A stretch of 9,792 bases of DNA from the NCBI RefSeq assembly GCF_014384705.1, contig NZ_JACRSN010000032.1, forward strand, positions 1-9,792. The letters run 5' to 3'. This DNA is from Yeguia hominis. Its GTDB lineage: Bacteria; Bacillota; Clostridia; Oscillospirales; Acutalibacteraceae. Shown piece by piece: positions 6,367 to 9,792 of this stretch; position 1 is the first letter of the stretch, and each line of letters begins with the position of its first letter. A model generated the notes under the pieces. The model searched no databases, was not told the origin of the DNA, and saw nothing but the letters and a program-made list of their open reading frames with translations. The position numbers and the translations under genes are program-made.

Positions 6367-6724
6367 TGTGCTTGGAAACCTCCTTTTCGCGTTCATCGAT
6401 AGCGCCTTTCAACGCCTCGTAGTAGATATTTACCGGCTCGAACTTGATCTGCTTGGGCTCCAGCATTTCGCTGCGGAGCCAAGCCCACACAAATTGCTCT
6501 GCGGTCATACCGTTGTAGTTCACAAAGCCCATTGCCGCAAAGGGAGCGGCACCGAGGATGCACATCCACGAAACTGTTTCCGTCCCCACATAGGGCTTCA
6601 AAACAAAGTACAAAAGCACCGCAACGCCAACAGCCAGTAAAGAAAAAACGAACTGTCTGAGGGACAGTCCGAAAAACATAGACTCGGTATAGTTCCGAAT
6701 CTCTCTATTGATTTTGACTTCCAT
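6359..6724 (-). CDS. PrgI-family conjugation membrane protein (CD1111/VirB3-like position)
   Basis: 121 residues from the ATG at 6724. An in-frame ATG at 6730 abuts the AAAGGA site, while 6724 is 6 nt from it and gives the family-typical start MEVKINREIRNYTES. Two membrane segments lie at about 18-42 and 52-70, with a short cytoplasmic tail of about 50 residues containing the WAWLRSE motif. PrgI-family proteins in conjugative elements sit directly before virB4 and occupy the place VirB3 holds in Gram-negative systems, probably docking the ATPase to the membrane. It overlaps the upstream small Cys-rich gene by 20 nt and virB4 by 8 nt. Confidence 0.9.
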   Translation of the reverse strand: MEVKINREIRNYTESMFFGLSLRQFVFSLLAVGVAVLLYFVLKPYVGTETVSWMCILGAAPFAAMGFVNYNGMTAEQFVWAWLRSEMLEPKQIKFEPVNIYYEALKGAIDEREKEVSKHND

Positions 6725-6893
6725 TTTCATTCCTTTCCCGGCGCAGAGCCTCCTGAAGGTCCTCCTTGCAGGCACATTCCTCTGCAAGGCAATTTACTTC
6801 GCCTTTCTTTCTGCCGCCGTAGTAGAGACAATATTTGCAATCGCAATCAGCCACGGTATATCCGCGCCATTGATTCAGTACACGCTTTGCCAT
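6705..6893 (-). CDS. Small six-cysteine protein of unknown function in the transfer operon
   Basis: 62 residues. Cysteines fall at 17, 19, 22, 35, 40 and 42 in a CxCxxC...CxxxxCxC layout, followed by a charged C-terminal tail. There is no signal peptide or membrane segment. This could bind zinc or an iron-sulphur cluster, but I do not recognise a named family. The stop of virB6 and this start are 1 nt apart (TGATATG), with only a poor ribosome binding site, so its translation probably depends on virB6. It overlaps the PrgI start by 20 nt. The tight position between two core channel genes argues that it is real and may be conserved. A role is not shown by the sequence. Confidence 0.75.
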   Translation of the reverse strand: MAKRVLNQWRGYTVADCDCKYCLYYGGRKKGEVNCLAEECACKEDLQEALRRERNENGSQNQ

Positions 6894-6894
6894 A

Positions 6895-7731
6895 TCAGAT
6901 CCCCATCATCTCCTTCACAAGCCGGTCTGCCATTTTCACCGCGCCGACCAGAATGAGCATATTGAAAATCAGCTCGCCGATGTAGCTCCACACCATAGAG
7001 GCTGCTGCAGCGTCCGGATCGACAACCGGAGGGCTGGAGGCAAACACCGAGAAGATGATGCAGGCCAGAACAATGATCGCTCCCTCCAGGCATACCGACG
7101 CATAGCTTTTCAGGAAGCTCTTGCCGATGTTCTGCGTAGGCTCTCCGGCAAAGGCCGAAAGGGGAACCGGCGCAAGCGCGGTGTACATGTACATTTTGAA
7201 AAAGCGGCCATATACACTCAGAATCATCACGAAGGACAGCACCCAAATGAACAGTCCGCCGATCAGCGTCACCGCCCACAAGGGGATGGACTCAAAGAAG
7301 CCGCAATCCTCCACTGCCGTGATGATTTCCTGCGGCAGCACCGTTGCCTGCGGGCTTCCAAAGCCGGCAGAATTCATGATCGTACTGACCACGCCCTGAA
7401 TAATCTCCAAAATCGCCATCATCAGCTCCATGCCGTAGGTAATCAATCCCTTGGCAATCGCAAAGCGAACGAACAGCTTCACTGCGTGCTCCGGCTTTTT
7501 CAGCTCGGCAAAGGAGCCGCAGGTCTTTACGACTCCCACCACAAAGAACAGAACCAGCAGAGCATAGCCGATGGCCTGCAGCGCTCCGTGGATGCTGCAA
7601 ATAATCGACCAGATCGAGCCGCCTTTGAATGTCTGCGGTGACTGCGTGATCAGCTGCCAAATCTCAGACAGCTTATCGTTCCATACTTCCAACGCATTTT
7701 CGAGGTTCTGCACAACCCAGTTATCCGACAT
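6895..7731 (-). CDS. VirB6/TrbL-like conjugation channel protein (CD1112 family)
   Basis: 278 residues with about five to six hydrophobic segments: about 43-69, 85-118 (probably two), 149-173, 210-231 and 247-266. The ALAPVPLSAFAGE stretch at 185-197 is typical of VirB6/TrbL-type inner channel proteins of Gram-positive elements. It is expected to form the membrane pore of the type IV secretion apparatus. The ATG at 7731 has GGGAGG 8 nt upstream. The gap to the upstream pilin-like gene (56 nt) contains a hairpin. Downstream the small Cys-rich gene starts after 1 nt. Confidence 0.9.
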   Translation of the reverse strand: MSDNWVVQNLENALEVWNDKLSEIWQLITQSPQTFKGGSIWSIICSIHGALQAIGYALLVLFFVVGVVKTCGSFAELKKPEHAVKLFVRFAIAKGLITYGMELMMAILEIIQGVVSTIMNSAGFGSPQATVLPQEIITAVEDCGFFESIPLWAVTLIGGLFIWVLSFVMILSVYGRFFKMYMYTALAPVPLSAFAGEPTQNIGKSFLKSYASVCLEGAIIVLACIIFSVFASSPPVVDPDAAAASMVWSYIGELIFNMLILVGAVKMADRLVKEMMGI

Positions 7732-7748
7732 TCGTTACACCTCCCTTC

Positions 7749-7771
7749 GGGGCGGTCTTTGCGACCGCCCC
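7749..7771 (-). other. Perfect 9-bp intercistronic hairpin between pilin-like gene and virB6
   Basis: GGGGCGGTC (7749-7757) and GACCGCCCC (7763-7771) pair perfectly around TTTGC. On the minus strand the stem runs straight into the virB6 ribosome binding site without a T-run. A TTTT follows only on the plus strand, where no gene ends. Likely use: partial termination, 3'-end protection of the pilin message, or masking of virB6 translation to keep pilin in excess. Confidence 0.65.
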
Positions 7772-7787
7772 TTTTGCGGAAACCGGA

Positions 7788-8138
7788 TCAGCCAACAATA
7801 AGGTTGAGGATTTCCTTGGCAAAGGTGATGATGACGCCGCCGGCCAGGGTCAGGAAACCGTTGGAACGCTGGCTCGGATCGTGGGACTGGAAGCTGAGGC
7901 CGACCTGCACAATGCCCCAGCCAAGCAGAATCAGGCCGACCGCACGGATGAGGCCGAAGATAAAGTCGCTGAGGTTGTTGACGACGGTAATGGGGTCGCC
8001 TGCGGCAAAGGCGGTTACGCCCATGCTCATGGTAAGCGTAAGGGCAAGGACGGCCATCACATAAATGCGGTAGCCCTTCTTGACCTTGCCGGGAATCTCC
8101 GGCTTGTTGATGTTCTTCTTCGTATTAAGTTTCTTCAT
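7788..8138 (-). CDS. Maff2/VirB2-like small pilin-type protein
   Basis: 116 residues from the ATG at 8138, with GGAG 10 nt upstream. An ATG at 8159 in the same frame would add seven residues without a better site. A basic N-terminus (1-24) precedes a hydrophobic stretch (about 25-42) and TAFA-AGDP, a good signal peptidase I site after Ala45. The mature part is about 71 residues with two hydrophobic helices (about 58-78 and 91-113) separated by the polar loop QSHDPSQRSN. This is the layout of VirB2/TrbC pilins and Maff2-family proteins of Tn1549-like elements. It should insert in the membrane and supply the channel or pilus subunit. It overlaps the end of virD4 by 14 nt and is followed by a hairpin. 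Confidence 0.85.
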   Translation of the reverse strand: MKKLNTKKNINKPEIPGKVKKGYRIYVMAVLALTLTMSMGVTAFAAGDPITVVNNLSDFIFGLIRAVGLILLGWGIVQVGLSFQSHDPSQRSNGFLTLAGGVIITFAKEILNLIVG

Positions 8139-9792
8139 TGCCTTTTTTCTCCTTTTCATCAAGTAGTTCTTCCAGCTCCTCTTCCGAGTAGAGCAAGAAT
8201 TCATGTTTTTCTGCCTCCATCTTTTCGGCGTTTTTGACAGCCTTCTTGTCGAAGCTGAACGCCATGGAAGCGATACTTCGGGTATCCTCACCGTGGGTAT
8301 AGGCCGGTGCGGAACCGTCCGTCGTAAGTGCCACATTGGGATGATGAAGGATGTCATACTTGAGATCCCGGATGGGGCGCTCTCCGCGTATAAAAAGAAG
8401 TGCGTACCGGTTGTCCAGCATACGCACTTCGTCAGGTGTCATCAGCTCTCGTCCGGCAAGCTGATAGTTGGTGGAATAGCTTCCGTTTCTGCCGCGAGAC
8501 CGTCCGTAGGTATTCGTATCGATGGTCTCCTTACCCAGCAGCTTGGAAACATACTCGTGGGTACTCTGCTCGTTACCGCCCAGGTACAGAAATTCATCGC
8601 AGTTGCCCACAATACTCTCCCATTGCTTCTCGAACAGAGCTTTCAGCTGCGCAAGATTCTGAATGATGATGGAAACAGAAATCTCACGGCTTCGCATGGT
8701 GGACAGGAGCTTATCAAACTCATCCGGCAGAGCGACATTGGCAAACTCGTCCATGACAAAATGCACATGCATGGGCAATCTGCCGCCGTGAACGGAGTCG
8801 GCCTGATAGTAGAGCTGCTGAAACAGCTGGGTATAAAGCATACCCACGATGAAATTGAAGGAGCTGTCATTATCGGGAATCACGGCGAATACCGCCGTTT
8901 TCCTTTCACCGATTTGCCCCAAATCCATTTCATCGCATTGGGTGATACCGGCCAGCGAATCCAGATTGAACTTTTCCAAACGGGAGACAAGGGAAATCTG
9001 GATGGATTTCAGCGTCTTAGCGCTGCCGGAGTGATACGCTCGATAATACTTGAGAGCGATATGCTCCGGGTTTCTTTCCTCCAATCTCTCAAAAAGCTCA
9101 TCGAGAACGGACTGGTATTCCTCGTTGTCCTCCTTTACATCGCCGGCTCGGATCATCTCCATAACCATGGAGAAGTTCTGCTCATCGGGCGGAGCCTCAT
9201 AATGGAGATAGCAGACAAGGGCCTTGAGCAGCATCGCCGCCGTCTGATCCCAGAACGGGTCCTGTGTCTGACTTCCTTTGGGCGTTGTGTTCTTAAAGAG
9301 GTTTGTGGTAAGACGCTGAATATCGTCATCGCTGCTGATATACACGAATGGGTTGTAGCAATGGCTTTTTTCCATATCAATAAGATCAAGGACTTTGATC
9401 TCATAGCCCTTCTCCTCCAGCAAATGTCCGGTGTCCCGGAGCAGTTCGCCCTTTGGGTCAAGCACAACGAAAGAAGTATTCGCATTCATAATGTTGGGCT
9501 TGGCGTAGAAGCGTGTTTTGCCTGCACCGGAACCGCCGCATACCAGCACATTCAGGTTTCTGCGGTGCTTTCTTCCGTCCAGGCCGATGGCGACATTTTG
9601 CGTCAGCAGCTTGTTTTCCGTCTTATCCTTGTTGGCATATTTCTTGTTGACCGAACCTGCCGTGCCCCATTTGGCTGATCCGTGCTCTTCTCGCCGTCTG
9701 TAATTGTGCTCCGTGGAGAGATAGACGCCGATGGCGATCCCGTACACCAAAAGCAAAGTGAGGACAGTTTTTACACTGTCCTCACAAAGCTG
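8125..9792 (-). CDS. virD4: VirD4/TraG-type coupling ATPase (5' end beyond window)
   Basis: The frame is open to the right edge: 12 further codons (QLCEDSVKTVLT) precede the TTG at 9756, so the true start and probably a first membrane segment are outside. 555 residues are visible. Numbering visible residues: a membrane segment about 8-25, HGSAKWGTA about 37-45, Walker A GGSGAGKT at 86-93, DPKGEL near 112-117, Walker B FVMDEFANV at 345-353, and the conserved SIIIQNLAQLKALF near 374-387. These define the type IV coupling protein that delivers the relaxase-DNA complex to the channel. The C-terminus is acidic and Lys-rich. It is the first visible gene of the operon and overlaps the pilin-like gene by 14 nt. 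Confidence 0.95.
   Translation of the reverse strand, partial: QLCEDSVKTVLTLLLVYGIAIGVYLSTEHNYRRREEHGSAKWGTAGSVNKKYANKDKTENKLLTQNVAIGLDGRKHRRNLNVLVCGGSGAGKTRFYAKPNIMNANTSFVVLDPKGELLRDTGHLLEEKGYEIKVLDLIDMEKSHCYNPFVYISSDDDIQRLTTNLFKNTTPKGSQTQDPFWDQTAAMLLKALVCYLHYEAPPDEQNFSMVMEMIRAGDVKEDNEEYQSVLDELFERLEERNPEHIALKYYRAYHSGSAKTLKSIQISLVSRLEKFNLDSLAGITQCDEMDLGQIGERKTAVFAVIPDNDSSFNFIVGMLYTQLFQQLYYQADSVHGGRLPMHVHFVMDEFANVALPDEFDKLLSTMRSREISVSIIIQNLAQLKALFEKQWESIVGNCDEFLYLGGNEQSTHEYVSKLLGKETIDTNTYGRSRGRNGSYSTNYQLAGRELMTPDEVRMLDNRYALLFIRGERPIRDLKYDILHHPNVALTTDGSAPAYTHGEDTRSIASMAFSFDKKAVKNAEKMEAEKHEFLLYSEEELEELLDEKEKKGNEET
9758..9785. other. Perfect 11-bp inverted repeat inside virD4
   Basis: GTGAGGACAGT (9758-9768) and ACTGTCCTCAC (9775-9785) are perfect complements around a 6-nt loop. 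It lies within coding sequence for the start of a membrane segment. No T-run follows within the visible sequence. It could be a chance structure, an mRNA fold near the 5' end of virD4, or a protein-binding site. Confidence 0.5.

Noticed and set aside
7749..7775. Plus-strand terminator (stem followed by TTTT)
   Set aside because: No plus-strand gene ends here, and on the minus strand the stem has no T-run, so it is listed as an intercistronic hairpin instead.
8203..9678. Long plus-strand open frame (491 codons)
   Set aside because: Antisense to virD4, whose Walker motifs are clear. The frame arises from the codon bias of the real gene.

Overview
The window looks like part of an integrative and conjugative element of the Tn1549/CTn type, from a Gram-positive Bacillota host, most likely a gut Clostridia lineage such as Oscillospiraceae or Lachnospiraceae. 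This rests on protein families (VirD4, Maff2-like pilin, CD1112-type VirB6, PrgI, VirB4, CD1108-type CHAP protein, class B sortase), strong AGGAGG-type ribosome binding sites and a single-membrane secretion layout. No relaxase, integrase, attachment site, tRNA or rRNA is visible, so the species and element limits cannot be fixed.

Right to centre (9792 down to 1322, minus strand) is one tightly packed conjugation operon, read right to left. Its order is virD4 coupling ATPase (cut by the right edge), a small secreted pilin-like protein, a VirB6/TrbL channel protein, a tiny six-cysteine protein, a PrgI-family membrane protein, VirB4 ATPase, class B sortase, and a membrane-anchored CHAP hydrolase. 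Several junctions overlap or nearly touch (14, 20 and 8 nt overlaps, one 1-nt gap), which suggests translational coupling. The two wider junctions, pilin/virB6 and virB4/sortase, each carry a perfect 9-bp hairpin. The operon ends in a strong intrinsic terminator at 1322-1362, whose T-tract overlaps the stop codon of the convergent regulator gene. The promoter of the operon lies beyond the right edge.

Left (1 to 1323) is a small regulatory or accessory block. An XRE/Cro-type regulator (plus strand, 991-1323) and a SLOG-superfamily gene of the YpsA/DUF1273 kind (minus strand, 367-849) diverge from a 141-bp AT-rich region. That region holds a near-consensus promoter for the SLOG gene and up to four TATAG-N-CTATA-like palindromes about 30-35 bp apart, suggesting that the regulator represses the pair. 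The SLOG gene has its own terminator (302-347). To its left a second small XRE-type gene with its own promoter and ribosome binding site runs off the left edge.

Together: VirD4 would feed relaxase-DNA to the channel (VirB6, PrgI, VirB4, pilin-like subunit), the CHAP enzyme would open peptidoglycan, and the sortase would anchor surface proteins encoded elsewhere. I do not see proof of an entirely new system. The least explained parts are the SLOG/XRE module with its operator array, the six-cysteine protein, and the long Ala/Lys helix of the CHAP protein.
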